Assembly: GCA_004552965.1 (NCBI GenBank)
Contig: SFMU01000007.1
Coordinates: 1 to 47,936 of the forward strand
From: Bacteroidales bacterium
GTDB lineage: Bacteria; Bacteroidota; Bacteroidia; Bacteroidales; UBA932
Length of the DNA stretch: 47,936 nucleotides
Direction of reading: 5' to 3'
The notes under the pieces are model-generated. The model did not search any database. It was not told where the DNA came from and saw nothing but the letters and a program-made list of their open reading frames with translations. Both the position numbers and the translations under genes were made by a program. Positions 14,839-23,802 of the stretch are shown here, one piece after another (position 1 is the stretch's first letter; each line of letters starts with the position of its first letter).

Positions 14839-15702
14839 ATGAGGACTTTCTTCCATGCTCTCGCGGCCATCGCCCTTTGCCTCCATCTGGCAGGTTTCCC
14901 CCTGTCGGCTGGGGAAAGAGCCTCCAAGTGCCTTCCTGTGAAGTCCTTGAAGGAGAGTGAAATCGTTTTCAGGGGAGGAGAGAGTCTGACATTTGCCGTA
15001 CACTACAAATGGGGAATGATCAATGCGGACATCGCGAAGGCAGTTGTCCGGATCGATACATCCAGGCTGAACGGCAGGGAAGTCTTCCATGCTTCGCTGT
15101 CTGCCTGGACCCAGAAGATATATGACTCTATGTTCAGGGTCAGGGAACAGCTGGATTCCCGCTTCACCAGGGACGGTCTGGTCCCTGTCGAATTCACCAG
15201 GACAGCCAAGGAAGGGAGTTACACCTGCTCGAACAGGTATTCATATTCATGGGACAGCCCGCAGCCTCACATCAAGGCCTCCCTGAACACTTCCCGCAAA
15301 GGTGACTTCTATGCGGAAATACCTCTGGATGCATGCACCTTCGACCTTCCTCTGCTGTACTGCATGCTCAGGAATCTTGATGTCGCTTCCCTGAAGGTGG
15401 GTGAACGCTATCCGATGACTTTCGCAGTGGACGATGACGTCTATCATCTCCATTTCATCTACTATGGCAGGGAGGACAGGAATATCTCCGGCCTGGGCAC
15501 CGTCAGGAGCCACAAGTTCGGCTTCCAGGTGGTTGCCGGCGAGGTGTTTGCCGAAGGCGCTGATCTTTACGCCTGGTTTTCGGACGATGCCAATTTCATC
15601 CCCGTGATGTTCTCGGCCCCCTTGAAAATAGGCAAGGTCAATGGCAGGCTTCAGATGTACACCGGCCTTTCCCATGAGTTCACTTCATTGATAAAGAAAT
15701 AG
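14839..15702 (+). CDS. DUF3108-domain secreted protein
   Basis: A 287-residue protein with a cleavable N-terminal signal peptide (hydrophobic residues about 5-22, SAGE-type end). The mature part resembles DUF3108: it starts with a FRGGESLTFAVHYKWG segment and is rich in beta strands. The function is unknown; family members are periplasmic or outer-membrane associated. It lies three bases after dnaB, and its stop is followed at once by the ATG of the RseC-like gene, so all three are likely co-transcribed. The family assignment is from pattern recognition. Confidence 0.8.
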   Translation: MRTFFHALAAIALCLHLAGFPLSAGERASKCLPVKSLKESEIVFRGGESLTFAVHYKWGMINADIAKAVVRIDTSRLNGREVFHASLSAWTQKIYDSMFRVREQLDSRFTRDGLVPVEFTRTAKEGSYTCSNRYSYSWDSPQPHIKASLNTSRKGDFYAEIPLDACTFDLPLLYCMLRNLDVASLKVGERYPMTFAVDDDVYHLHFIYYGREDRNISGLGTVRSHKFGFQVVAGEVFAEGADLYAWFSDDANFIPVMFSAPLKIGKVNGRLQMYTGLSHEFTSLIKK

Positions 15703-16134
15703 ATGGCGTCAGCAACGATCTCGCATAAGGGCACGATAACGAGCCTTTCCGAAGGGAAGGCGACAGTCAGGATTGTCGCCACTTCGGCATGCTCCACCTG
15801 TCATGCTGCCGGTCTGTGCGGATCTTCTGAAAGCGCCGAGAAGACAATCGAGGCATCTGTCCTTCCGTGGCAGACCTTCAGAGTGGGACAGGAGGTCGTC
15901 GTCAGCTATTCCAGGAAGCTCGGCCTGAAAGCTGTAATGCTTTCATATGTGGCTCCTCTGCTGCTTTTAATGATCATTGTATTAATTTTGTCCCCGGTCA
16001 TCGGATCCGAACTGCTTTCCGGTCTTGCAGGTCTTGGCGGAGTGGCGCTTTGGTATCTGGGGCTTTTCCTTTTCAGGGATGCCCTGAAGGGGGAATATGT
16101 GTTCGTGATGACACCGATCCGTGAAACCGAATGA
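15703..16134 (+). CDS. RseC/MucC-family membrane protein
   Basis: A 143-residue member of the RseC family (positive regulator of sigma E in E. coli, and part of the SoxR-reducing system with Rsx/Rnf). An N-terminal domain carries a cysteine cluster, CSTCHAAGLC (about residues 29-38), that could bind Fe-S or metal. Two membrane segments follow (about 73-93 and 99-119). It starts on the base after the previous stop and sits 18 bases upstream of rnfB, the classic position for RseC in Rnf clusters. It may help mature or reduce the Rnf complex (inference). Confidence 0.87.
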   Translation: MASATISHKGTITSLSEGKATVRIVATSACSTCHAAGLCGSSESAEKTIEASVLPWQTFRVGQEVVVSYSRKLGLKAVMLSYVAPLLLLMIIVLILSPVIGSELLSGLAGLGGVALWYLGLFLFRDALKGEYVFVMTPIRETE

Positions 16135-16152
16135 AATTTCAAATAACTGATT

Positions 16153-17088
16153 ATGACTACAACTATCATCCTTACCGCAGCAATCATCACAGGCCTGGGC
16201 CTGCTGCTTGCTGTGGCCCTGTATCTTGTGGCCCAGCGCTTCAAGGTTGAGGAGGATCCCCGTATCGGGCAGGTCGAGAAGGCGATGCCGGGCGCCAATT
16301 GCGGCGGTTGCGGCTTTGCCGGCTGCCACGCTTTCGCCGAGGCGGCGGTAAAGGCATCGAACCTCGATGACATCTTCTGCCCTGTCGGAGGCAACCCGAC
16401 CATGAAACAGGTCGCATCCATCCTCGGCTACGAAGTCAGGGAGAAAGCGCCGATGGTCGCGGTGCTCCGTTGCGCCGGCACTTGCGCGAACAGGCCTGTC
16501 GTCAATGAATATGACGGAGTCATGTCCTGCAAGGTCAAGGCTGCCCTCTATGCCGGAGATACTCTCTGCCGTTTCGGCTGTCTGGGATGCGGTGACTGTG
16601 TCGCAGCCTGCTCCTTCGGAGCGATAAAGATGGATCCTGAAACCGGACTCCCTTCTTTCGATGAAAGCAAGTGTACCGGATGCGGCTCCTGTGTGAAAGC
16701 ATGTCCTAAGGGACTGGTCGAACTCAGGGCCAAAGGTCCGAGGGGAATGAGGGTCTATGTTTCCTGCCGCAACAAGGAGAAGGGCCCTGCCGTGAAGAAG
16801 GCCTGCAGCGCTGCCTGCATCGGCTGCGGCATATGCGAGAAAACCTGTACCCACGACGCTGTCCATGTGGTTGACAATGTTGCCGTCATCGATTACGCCA
16901 AGTGCAAGCTTTGCCGTGAGTGCGAGGCGATGTGCCCTACCGGAGCAATCCATGCCGTCAATTTCCCGAAACCGCTGGACAAGGATGCTGTCAAGGCAAG
17001 GGTTCAGGAGAGACAGAAAAAGGCCCGTGAGGCAGCAGCTGCCGCAAAGGCCGCAACTCAAATGAAGGAGGTACAAAGCAATGGCTAG
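16153..17088 (+). CDS. rnfB: Rnf complex subunit RnfB (polyferredoxin)
   Basis: The 311-residue subunit accepts electrons from ferredoxin in the Rnf ferredoxin:NAD+ oxidoreductase. An N-terminal membrane anchor (about residues 3-27) is followed by the [Fe-S] domain CGGCGFAGCHAFA. Next come several 4Fe-4S motifs, including CLGCGDCVAAC, CTGCGSCVKACP, CIGCGICEKTC and CKLCRECEAMCP. The C-terminus is a Lys/Ala-rich tail. It overlaps rnfC by eight bases. It is the first structural gene of the order B-C-D-G-E-A. Confidence 0.96.
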   Translation: MTTTIILTAAIITGLGLLLAVALYLVAQRFKVEEDPRIGQVEKAMPGANCGGCGFAGCHAFAEAAVKASNLDDIFCPVGGNPTMKQVASILGYEVREKAPMVAVLRCAGTCANRPVVNEYDGVMSCKVKAALYAGDTLCRFGCLGCGDCVAACSFGAIKMDPETGLPSFDESKCTGCGSCVKACPKGLVELRAKGPRGMRVYVSCRNKEKGPAVKKACSAACIGCGICEKTCTHDAVHVVDNVAVIDYAKCKLCRECEAMCPTGAIHAVNFPKPLDKDAVKARVQERQKKAREAAAAAKAATQMKEVQSNG

Positions 17089-18475
17089 AAGAACTTTCTC
17101 AATAGGCGGAGTCCATCCTGCCGATTCAAAGATTTCCCGCGATTGCCGGATTGAAGCCCTCCCGCTTCCTCCGACAGTCTACATCTCCGTTGCCCAGCAT
17201 ATCGGTGCTCCCGCCGTTCCTGTGGTCGCTCCGGGCGACAAGGTGAAGGTCGGACAGGTGATTGCCGAGCCTGGAGGATTCATGTCCGCCTACATCCACT
17301 CTTCAGTGTCCGGTACTGTCAAGTCCATAGGACCGAGGAAGGATCTTGCCGGCAATCTCCAGACCTATGTCGAAATCGCCGTCGAGGGTGACGAGTGGCT
17401 TGAGACAATCGATCGCACCGAGACTGTCGTCACTACCATCCCTGAGGATCCGAAAGCGATAATCGAAAAGATCAAGCTTGGCGGAGTCGTCGGTCTGGGA
17501 GGTGCCACTTTCCCTACGCACGTGAAACTCTCTCCTCCTCCCGGCAAGAAATGCGAGATGCTGATAATCAACGGCTGCGAGTGTGAGCCATACCTCACCT
17601 CCGACTTCCGGACACTTCTGGAAAAGGGTGAGCAGGTCATCATCGGAACAGCCATCATCAAGCGCTCTCTCGGAGTAGGGAAGGCCACGATTGCAATCGA
17701 GGACAACAAGCCGGAGGCTATCGCCCACATCGAAAGCCTCCTGGAAAAGTTCAAGGCGGAATCGGACAGCTATTCGGGCATCGAAGTGATGTCTCTGATG
17801 AAGAAGTATCCTGAAGGCGGTGAGAAACAGCTCATCGATGCCGTGATGCGCCGTCAGGTCAAGTCCGGCGGTCTTCCTATCGATGTCGGTGCAGTGGTCC
17901 AGAATGTCGCCACTGCCCTTGCCGTCTACGATGCAGTCCAGAAGAACAAGCCTCTGATCGACAATTCGGTCACTGTGACCGGCGAGTGTTTCCCTCGTCA
18001 GGCCAACCTGCTGGTCCGGGTCGGGACTCCTCTGAATTTCATAATAGACCACCTCGGAGGCATGCCTGCCGACACTGCGAAGGTCATCAGCGGTGGTCCG
18101 ATGATGGGAAAGGCCATTGCCAACCTCGAGGCCAGCACACTCAAGGGAACAGGAGCCCTTCTGTTCCTTACCGGTGAGCAGACCAGAAGGAAACCGGAAA
18201 GCAACTGCATCCGATGCGGAAAGTGCGCTGATGCCTGTCCGATGGGACTCGAGCCGTACCTGCTCAACCGTCTCTACAAGGCCGGAGACACCGATGCCCT
18301 TGAGGAGAATGCCGTCCAGGACTGCATCCAGTGCGGCTGCTGTCTCTACAGCTGTCCTGCCTACATTCCGCTTCTGGACAACATCAGCCTGGCAAGGGGT
18401 CAGGTGATGGGAATAATGAAAGCCCGTGCCGCCGCAGCCCGCGCAGCCGCAGAGGCACAGAAATCAAACAAATAA
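17081..18475 (+). CDS. rnfC: Rnf complex subunit RnfC (NADH/FMN and Fe-S subunit)
   Basis: The 464-residue peripheral subunit is the NAD(H)-binding part of the Rnf complex and resembles the Nuo/Hox FMN subunit. A Gly-rich nucleotide-binding segment, VGLGGATFPTHVKL, is at about residues 138-151. The Cys-rich INGCECEPYL and GGPMMG motifs follow. Two C-terminal 4Fe-4S motifs, CIRCGKCADACP and CIQCGCCLYSCP, complete it. The Ala-rich tail is short, unlike the long repeat tails of some proteobacterial RnfC. It overlaps rnfB and is followed within six bases by rnfD. Confidence 0.96.
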   Translation: MARRTFSIGGVHPADSKISRDCRIEALPLPPTVYISVAQHIGAPAVPVVAPGDKVKVGQVIAEPGGFMSAYIHSSVSGTVKSIGPRKDLAGNLQTYVEIAVEGDEWLETIDRTETVVTTIPEDPKAIIEKIKLGGVVGLGGATFPTHVKLSPPPGKKCEMLIINGCECEPYLTSDFRTLLEKGEQVIIGTAIIKRSLGVGKATIAIEDNKPEAIAHIESLLEKFKAESDSYSGIEVMSLMKKYPEGGEKQLIDAVMRRQVKSGGLPIDVGAVVQNVATALAVYDAVQKNKPLIDNSVTVTGECFPRQANLLVRVGTPLNFIIDHLGGMPADTAKVISGGPMMGKAIANLEASTLKGTGALLFLTGEQTRRKPESNCIRCGKCADACPMGLEPYLLNRLYKAGDTDALEENAVQDCIQCGCCLYSCPAYIPLLDNISLARGQVMGIMKARAAAARAAAEAQKSNK

Positions 18476-18481
18476 TTGAAT

Positions 18482-19465
18482 ATGGACAGATTACTGGTTT
18501 CACCATCCCCCCACATTCATTCGAAGACTTCCACGAAGTCGCTGATGAGGGACGTCGTGATCGCTCTGCTTCCTGCCGTCATTGTCTCAATCGTCTTCTA
18601 CGGCTGGAAGGAACTGCTGGTCATTTCTGTGAGCGTGCTGTCGTGCGTGCTGCTTGAATCGCTCATTACCAGATACATGCTCCGCAAGCCTGACACGATC
18701 TGCGACTGGTCAGCTGCCGTCACCGGAGTCCTGCTTGCCTTGAACCTGCCTCCGACGACACCTTGGTGGGTAGTCCTGATCGGTGCCGCCGTCGCCATCG
18801 GAGTCGCAAAGATGACTTTCGGAGGCCTTGGACAGAATGTCTTCAATCCTGCCCTCGTCGGCCGTGTGTTCCTGCTGATTTCCTTCCCGACCTACATGAC
18901 CCACTGGGAGATTCCTCAAGGTCTTTTCGGTCTGGATGCAGTGACCGGAGCAACTCCTCTGGGTGTCATCAAGGAGGGTCTGATGCAGGGCGGCGATGTC
19001 GCCGGAATAATGGCGGAGAACGGGTATTCATATTCACAGATGCTCCTGGCAAACATAGGCGGCTCCGCAGGTGAGGCTTCCGCCATCGCCCTTCTTGTCG
19101 GCTTCGTCTATCTGCTTGTCCGCAAGGTCATCAAGCCTTGGATCACTCTTTCCGTGCTGGGAACTGTCGCTGTCGTGTCGCTCATCTTCTCGCTCATCGA
19201 TCCTGCGCAGTACACCGGCCCTCTCTTCAACCTTCTCTCGGGAGGTATGATTCTGGGAGCCTGCTTCATGGCAACCGATTATGTCACTTCTCCGATGTCC
19301 ACCAAGGGAGGCATCGTCTTCGGAGTGGGTATCGGATTCATCACGCTGATGATCAGGTATTTCGGAGCCTATCCTGAGGGTATGAGCTTCGCAATTCTCA
19401 TCATGAACTCGACGGTCCCTCTTCTGAACAGATGGTTCCACCAGAAAAAGTACGGGAGGGCTTAG
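18482..19465 (+). CDS. rnfD: Rnf complex subunit RnfD (membrane flavoprotein)
   Basis: A 327-residue integral membrane subunit with about nine to ten hydrophobic segments. In this family a threonine binds FMN covalently; the DAVTGATPLG segment (about residue 157) fits that site. I placed the start at the ATG at 18482 (MDRLLVSPSPH) rather than the TTG six bases earlier. The ATG is embedded in TGAATATGG, a start context seen in several neighbours. It lies between rnfC and rnfG and probably forms part of the ion path. Confidence 0.94.
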   Translation: MDRLLVSPSPHIHSKTSTKSLMRDVVIALLPAVIVSIVFYGWKELLVISVSVLSCVLLESLITRYMLRKPDTICDWSAAVTGVLLALNLPPTTPWWVVLIGAAVAIGVAKMTFGGLGQNVFNPALVGRVFLLISFPTYMTHWEIPQGLFGLDAVTGATPLGVIKEGLMQGGDVAGIMAENGYSYSQMLLANIGGSAGEASAIALLVGFVYLLVRKVIKPWITLSVLGTVAVVSLIFSLIDPAQYTGPLFNLLSGGMILGACFMATDYVTSPMSTKGGIVFGVGIGFITLMIRYFGAYPEGMSFAILIMNSTVPLLNRWFHQKKYGRA

Positions 19466-19469
19466 GAAT

Positions 19470-20033
19470 ATGGAAATGAAATCGAATCTTCTGAATATGG
19501 CGCTCTGCCTCAGCCTGGTCTGTCTGGTCTGTTCCGGACTGCTCGGCGGGGTCTATGCCTTGACGGCCGAACCTATCGCAAGGACAAATGCCGAGATTCT
19601 CAAGGCCTCCATTGCCCAGGTGCTTCCGGAGGGCGGAGAAATCTCCGACGCGATGCCTCTCGAAGTTGGCGGCCAGCCTTCTGAATATTATGTCAGCCGT
19701 GACGGCGAGAATGTCCTTGCCTATGCGGTCAAGTCGACTGTGGTCGGTTTCGGCGGTCCGCTCGTGCTGATGGTCGGCATCACCCCGGACGGCCAGATAT
19801 TCAACACCTCCGTGCTTTCCCACAATGAGACTCCCGGCCTGGGTGCCAAGTGCGTCTCCGACGTACATTTCATGGATCAGTTCAAGGGCTTTGACACGAA
19901 GTCCCGCAATCTTTCAGTCAAGAAGGATGGAGGCGATGTGGACGCGATAACGGCATCAACCATCACTTCGAGAGCATATTCGCTTGCCATCAGCAACGCA
20001 GTCAATGCCCTCGGAAACATCATAGGAGAATAA
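19470..20033 (+). CDS. rnfG: Rnf complex subunit RnfG (FMN-binding)
   Basis: The 187-residue subunit has one N-terminal membrane helix (about residues 8-30) and a periplasmic FMN-binding domain. The covalent FMN attachment motif is near the C-terminus as DAITASTITSRA, where the second Thr of the S(T)xxT type pattern would carry FMN. Segments NETPGLGAK and DQFKG match the family. The start lies in GGAATATGG, four bases after the rnfD stop. It relays electrons within the Rnf complex. Confidence 0.94.
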   Translation: MEMKSNLLNMALCLSLVCLVCSGLLGGVYALTAEPIARTNAEILKASIAQVLPEGGEISDAMPLEVGGQPSEYYVSRDGENVLAYAVKSTVVGFGGPLVLMVGITPDGQIFNTSVLSHNETPGLGAKCVSDVHFMDQFKGFDTKSRNLSVKKDGGDVDAITASTITSRAYSLAISNAVNALGNIIGE

Positions 20034-20036
20034 GCT

Positions 20037-20627
20037 ATGGCAAACGACAGATTGAAAGTATTTACAAAAGGCTTCCTGAAGGAGAATCCTACCTTTGTCC
20101 TCCTTCTGGGAATGTGTCCTACTCTCGCCACAACCACTTCGGCCATCAACGGACTCAGCATGGGTCTTGCCACACTTTTCGTGCTGATGCTCTCGAATGT
20201 GGTCATCTCTGCCATCGCTCCTCTGGTGCCTGACAAGGTGCACATCCCTGTGTACATTGTCGTCATCGCGACTTTCGTCACGATCCTTCAGTTCGTCATG
20301 CAGGCTTTCACTCCGGAGATGTACAAGACCCTCGGTCTTTTCATCCCGCTGATCGTGGTCAACTGTATCGTGCTTGGACGTGCCGAGGCATTCGCATCCA
20401 AAAACGGTATCCTGGACTCGTTGCTTGACGGTCTGGGGATAGGTCTGGGTTTCACCGCATCCCTCACTGTGATCGGTATTGTCCGTGAGATTCTGGGAAG
20501 CGGCTCCATCTTCGGCTGGAAGTTCCTCTCCGGGGACGGAATGCTGATCTTCGTGATGGCCCCTGGCGCTTTCCTCGCTCTGGGTTACCTGATGGTGCTT
20601 TTCAACAAAATCGCAAAAAAGAACTAG
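20037..20627 (+). CDS. rnfE: Rnf complex subunit RnfE
   Basis: The 196-residue integral membrane subunit is paralogous to RnfA and to NqrD. About six hydrophobic segments are visible. The family hallmark LGMCPTLATTTSAINGLSMG near the N-terminus contains the conserved cysteine (Cys28) that takes part in the membrane-embedded iron site shared by RnfA and RnfE. A second half-motif, VNCIVLGRAEAFA, supplies another Cys (near residue 108). It sits three bases after rnfG and three before rnfA. Confidence 0.95.
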   Translation: MANDRLKVFTKGFLKENPTFVLLLGMCPTLATTTSAINGLSMGLATLFVLMLSNVVISAIAPLVPDKVHIPVYIVVIATFVTILQFVMQAFTPEMYKTLGLFIPLIVVNCIVLGRAEAFASKNGILDSLLDGLGIGLGFTASLTVIGIVREILGSGSIFGWKFLSGDGMLIFVMAPGAFLALGYLMVLFNKIAKKN

Positions 20628-20630
20628 GTT

Positions 20631-21233
20631 ATGGAATTCTTTCTTATCATCATCTCGGCGATTTTCGTCAACAACATAATGCTCTCCCAGTTCCTGGGGA
20701 CCTGTCCTTTCCTGGGAGTGTCCGGCAAGATTTCCACGGCCACCGGCATGGCCGGAGCGGTCTGCTTCGTCATAACCCTGGCTACTCTTGTGACCTATCT
20801 GATCAACAAGTATCTGCTCGTGGCCTTCTCTCTTGAGTTCCTTCAGACAATCGCCTTCATCCTGGTGATTGCAGCCCTGGTGCAGATGGTCGAGATCGTG
20901 CTGAAGAAGATCAGCCCTTCGCTGTATCAGGCTCTCGGAATATTCCTTCCTCTCATCACGACCAACTGTGCTGTCCTGGGAGTCGCCCTCAATGTCTGCA
21001 CCAAGGAATTCACTTTCGGCAGCGCAGCAGCGCATGCCCTCAATCTTGGGGAGTCTATGGTCTATGCCTTGGCTACCGCCATCGGTTACGGCATGGCCCT
21101 GATACTCTTCGCCGGCCTCAGGGAACATCTGGAACTGAACTCGGTTCCGAAGGCTTTCAAAGGAGTGCCGATCGCTCTTGTGACCTGCGGAATCCTTGCG
21201 ATGGCATTCATGGGATTCTCCGGTATGGTTTGA
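20631..21233 (+). CDS. rnfA: Rnf complex subunit RnfA
   Basis: A 200-residue integral membrane subunit related to NqrE. It has about six hydrophobic segments in inverted topology to RnfE. The conserved FLGTCPFLGVS (Cys25) and TTNCAVLGVALN (about residue 119) motifs supply the membrane iron-site cysteines. It is the last gene of the Rnf cluster. A 76-base gap with no clear terminator separates it from the next gene. Confidence 0.95.
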   Translation: MEFFLIIISAIFVNNIMLSQFLGTCPFLGVSGKISTATGMAGAVCFVITLATLVTYLINKYLLVAFSLEFLQTIAFILVIAALVQMVEIVLKKISPSLYQALGIFLPLITTNCAVLGVALNVCTKEFTFGSAAAHALNLGESMVYALATAIGYGMALILFAGLREHLELNSVPKAFKGVPIALVTCGILAMAFMGFSGMV

Positions 21234-21309
21234 TATTTGCAGCCTCTGCTTCCCCTGAAGACGACCGTGACATGTAACTTAGACAGTTTTTTTAAATATT
21301 CATAAACTC

Positions 21310-21780
21310 ATGAAAAGAACTTTTGCAGTAATTGTCGCCATTCTTGGCTTGACATTCCTCGCCTCCGCTCAGCCTAAAGCTGTCGGTGTGCGTATCGGCA
21401 ACGGTATCGACCTCAGCTACGAGCAGTGCCTCGGAGGCCTCAACTTCCTTGAATTCGAGGGAGGACTGGACGGTTACAATGGAAACAACATCCATCTCGA
21501 TGGAGTCTACAACTTTATGATAGCAACTCCTGACTGGACCTCTGCAGGTTCATGGGGCTTCTATGGCGGTCCGGGTGCCGGACTGGCCATCGTGAATGTG
21601 CCTGATTCCGAGGGCGCTTCAGTTTTCGCCGGAGTAGTCGGAAATCTCGGCCTTGAATACACATTCAACATTCCTCTCCAGATTTCCCTTGACCTCCGTC
21701 CGCGCCTGATGTTCGGAAACAACAATGTCTGGACTGACGGAATCTTTTCCTTCGGTATCGGAGTGCGCTACGCGTTCTAG
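21310..21780 (+). CDS. Small outer-membrane beta-barrel-like protein
   Basis: A 156-residue protein with a signal peptide (KRTFAVIVAILGLTFLASAQ, cleaved about residue 20) and a mature domain of alternating polar and apolar residues, rich in Gly, Asn and aromatic residues. The last residues, GVRYAF, end in Phe, as expected for recognition by the BAM machinery. An eight-stranded barrel of the OmpA-like/OmpW-like size class is plausible. I recognise no specific family, and the function is unknown. It stands alone between rnfA and a double hairpin terminator. Confidence 0.7.
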   Translation: MKRTFAVIVAILGLTFLASAQPKAVGVRIGNGIDLSYEQCLGGLNFLEFEGGLDGYNGNNIHLDGVYNFMIATPDWTSAGSWGFYGGPGAGLAIVNVPDSEGASVFAGVVGNLGLEYTFNIPLQISLDLRPRLMFGNNNVWTDGIFSFGIGVRYAF

Positions 21781-21790
21781 AAGTTTCACG

Positions 21791-21826
21791 GCTCAGCCTT
21801 CCGGGGATGATCCGGACAGGCTGAGC
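21791..21826 (+). other. Hairpin after the outer-membrane gene
   Basis: GCTCAGCCT (21791-21799) pairs with AGGCTGAGC (21818-21826), nine perfect base pairs, and the inner bases TCCGG/CCGGA extend the stem. It has an A-run on its right but no T-run. It could stabilise the 3' end, terminate minus-strand transcription (the A-run reads as T on that strand, but it is on the wrong side for purA), or form part of a double terminator with the next hairpin. Confidence 0.6.
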
Positions 21827-21838
21827 AAAATCAAAACG

Positions 21839-21875
21839 AGGCTGACCTCCACTTCTGGGGGTCAGCCTTTTGTTT
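21839..21875 (+). terminator. Intrinsic terminator ending the plus-strand run
   Basis: AGGCTGACC (21839-21847) pairs with GGTCAGCCT (21860-21868), followed directly by TTTTGTTTT. It ends the long plus-strand gene run just before the convergent purA gene. The arm sequence resembles the adjacent hairpin at 21791-21826 (both contain AGGCTGA), so the two may be alternative foldings. Confidence 0.85.
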
Positions 21876-21958
21876 TGTCAGTTGCCCGGGACGCCCGCTG
21901 CAGTTCGCATGACGCTCCGGAAATGGCTCCGGGAATTCTTAAACAATCCTGGAAACCG

Positions 21959-23224
21959 CTATCTCTCTATGGTCGCATCGCGGTCAGGACCGAGCGAGAT
22001 GATGCTGATAGGGACTCCGAGATAATTCTCCATGAACTTGATGTAGTTCTTGAAGGACTCCGGGAGGTCTTCTTCCTTGCGGATGCCGCTCAAGTCGCTC
22101 TTCCATCCCGGAAATTCGGTGTAGACCGGCTCGATTCCGTTGGAAATGTCGAATGGCAGACGGGATGTCCTCTGGCCGCCGACTTCATATTCAGTGCAGA
22201 CCTTGATTGTGTCGAAGTCGTCCAGACAGTCAGATTTCATCATGATGAGGTCTGTCACACCGTTGAGCATGACTGTGTATTTGAGAGCTACGAGGTCGAG
22301 CCATCCGCAGCGGCGTGGCCTTCCTGTCACTGCTCCGAATTCGTGGCCGACCTGACGCAGTTTCTCACCGGTTTCGTCGAACAGTTCTGTCGGGAAAGGT
22401 CCGCTTCCGACGCGGGTGCAGTAGGCTTTGAATATGCCGAAGACCCTTCCGATCTTTGATGGGGCGACACCCAGTCCCGTGCATGCTCCGCCCACGGTGG
22501 TCGAAGATGAGGTAACGAACGGGTAGGAACCGTAGTCGATGTCAAGCATTGAACCCTGGGCTCCCTCGGCGAGCATCGGCTTATCCTCCAGCCATTCGTT
22601 GACGAAGAACTCGCAGTCCACGAGCTTGAAGCCCTTGATGAATTCCAGGGCGTCCATCCACTCCTTCTCTCCCTGATCCGGATCGCATTCGTAATTCAGG
22701 GCCTTGATCTGCCCGAGATGACGGTTCTTGAGCTTCTCGAACTTCTCTTTGAAATCAGGAGCAAGGATGTCCCCGATCCTGAGTCCGTTACGGCTGATCT
22801 TGTCAGTGTAGGTCGGACCGATGCCCTTCAGGGTCGAACCGATCTTCCCCTTGCCTGCGGCAGCCTCGTTGGCGGCATCCAGAAGGCGGTGGGTCGGAAG
22901 AATCAGGCTGGCTTTCTTTGAAATGACGATCTTCTCCTTCGGGTCTATTCCCATCTTTGCGATGTTGCCGCATTCCTCGCGGAAAGTGACCGGGTCGAAG
23001 ACCACACCGTTGCCGATAATGTTGGTCGAGCCCTCACGGAATATTCCGGAAGGGATGCTTCTCACGACGAAACTGTGGCCTTCGAAATGGAGGGAGTGCC
23101 CGGCATTCGGACCTCCCTGGAATCTCGCCACTGCCGGATAGCGTCCGGCGAGGACATCGACAATCTTTCCTTTTCCCTCGTCTCCCCACTGGAGTCCGAG
23201 TACCACGTCAAGTTTTGAGCTCAT
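21959..23224 (-). CDS. purA: Adenylosuccinate synthetase
   Basis: The 421-residue enzyme makes adenylosuccinate from IMP, aspartate and GTP in AMP synthesis. The N-terminal phosphate-binding signature GLQWGDEGKGKIVD is clear (residues 10-23). GPNAGHS carries the catalytic His, and further family motifs such as IGPTYTDK, GAQGSMLDIDYG and TTTGRPRRCGWLD-type sequence (VTGRPRRCGW) follow. The length is normal. It is transcribed after ssb, 23 bases downstream, and converges on the terminator at 21839-21875. Confidence 0.97.
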   Translation of the reverse strand: MSSKLDVVLGLQWGDEGKGKIVDVLAGRYPAVARFQGGPNAGHSLHFEGHSFVVRSIPSGIFREGSTNIIGNGVVFDPVTFREECGNIAKMGIDPKEKIVISKKASLILPTHRLLDAANEAAAGKGKIGSTLKGIGPTYTDKISRNGLRIGDILAPDFKEKFEKLKNRHLGQIKALNYECDPDQGEKEWMDALEFIKGFKLVDCEFFVNEWLEDKPMLAEGAQGSMLDIDYGSYPFVTSSSTTVGGACTGLGVAPSKIGRVFGIFKAYCTRVGSGPFPTELFDETGEKLRQVGHEFGAVTGRPRRCGWLDLVALKYTVMLNGVTDLIMMKSDCLDDFDTIKVCTEYEVGGQRTSRLPFDISNGIEPVYTEFPGWKSDLSGIRKEEDLPESFKNYIKFMENYLGVPISIISLGPDRDATIER

Positions 23225-23247
23225 ATTGTTTTCTTTTGTTATCTTTT

Positions 23248-23802
23248 TCAGAATGGAAGGTCATCAGCCGGATTGTCGGCGTCAGGGGCTGGCCCGGCAG
23301 GCCGGAAAGAACCTGCGGCTGGATCTGCCTTGTAGGCAGGGGCCACAGGAGCGGCATACGGAGCAGGAGCCTGTCCGGCAGGAGCAGGAGTCTGTCCGGC
23401 AGGAGAAGCCCCGTAGGTTGCGCCTGCAGGCGCTTCGGAAGCCGGATTGTCGCTCTTCCTTCCGAGGAGCTGGATGCCGTCGACCGTGACCTCGGTAGTG
23501 TAGCGTTTCTGTCCGGACTGGTCAGTCCAGGACCTGGTCCTGAGTTTGCCTTCGATGTAGACCTGGCTTCCTTTCCTGATGTATTTCTCCGCCAGGTCTG
23601 CGGAATTTCTCCAAGCTACGATGTTGTGCCATTCCGTGTTTTCCCGGAGTTCTCCGTTACGGTCACGATAGCGTTCTGTCGTTGCAAGGGTAAAGGTTGC
23701 GACCTTCGCGCCACCGTTCGCACCCTGCGCTCCTCCGTCAAGGTAACGTACTTCCGGGTCTCTGCCAACGTTACCGATAAGCATTACTTTGTTCAGTGAC
23801 AT
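23248..23802 (-). CDS. ssb: Single-stranded DNA-binding protein
   Basis: The 184-residue product coats single-stranded DNA during replication and repair. The OB fold starts MSLNKVMLIGNVG and includes GRDPEVRY, TEWHNIV and YIEGKLRTR. A long Ala/Pro/Gly linker with repeats of PAGQ and APAP leads to the acidic tip DDLPF, which binds partner proteins. I chose the ATG at 23802; the frame is open for 22 more codons upstream but these have no similarity to the family. The start sits in AAGAATATG. It lies between aroE and purA on the minus strand. Confidence 0.95.
   Translation of the reverse strand: MSLNKVMLIGNVGRDPEVRYLDGGAQGANGGAKVATFTLATTERYRDRNGELRENTEWHNIVAWRNSADLAEKYIRKGSQVYIEGKLRTRSWTDQSGQKRYTTEVTVDGIQLLGRKSDNPASEAPAGATYGASPAGQTPAPAGQAPAPYAAPVAPAYKADPAAGSFRPAGPAPDADNPADDLPF

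Noticed and set aside
18476..18481. TTG start for rnfD
   Set aside because: It lies directly after the rnfC stop; the ATG six bases later starts a normal RnfD N-terminus.
19956..21128. A 390-codon minus-strand frame rich in Asp, Glu and His opposite rnfE and rnfA
   Set aside because: The composition is the antisense image of hydrophobic membrane codons, and the sense genes are unmistakable.
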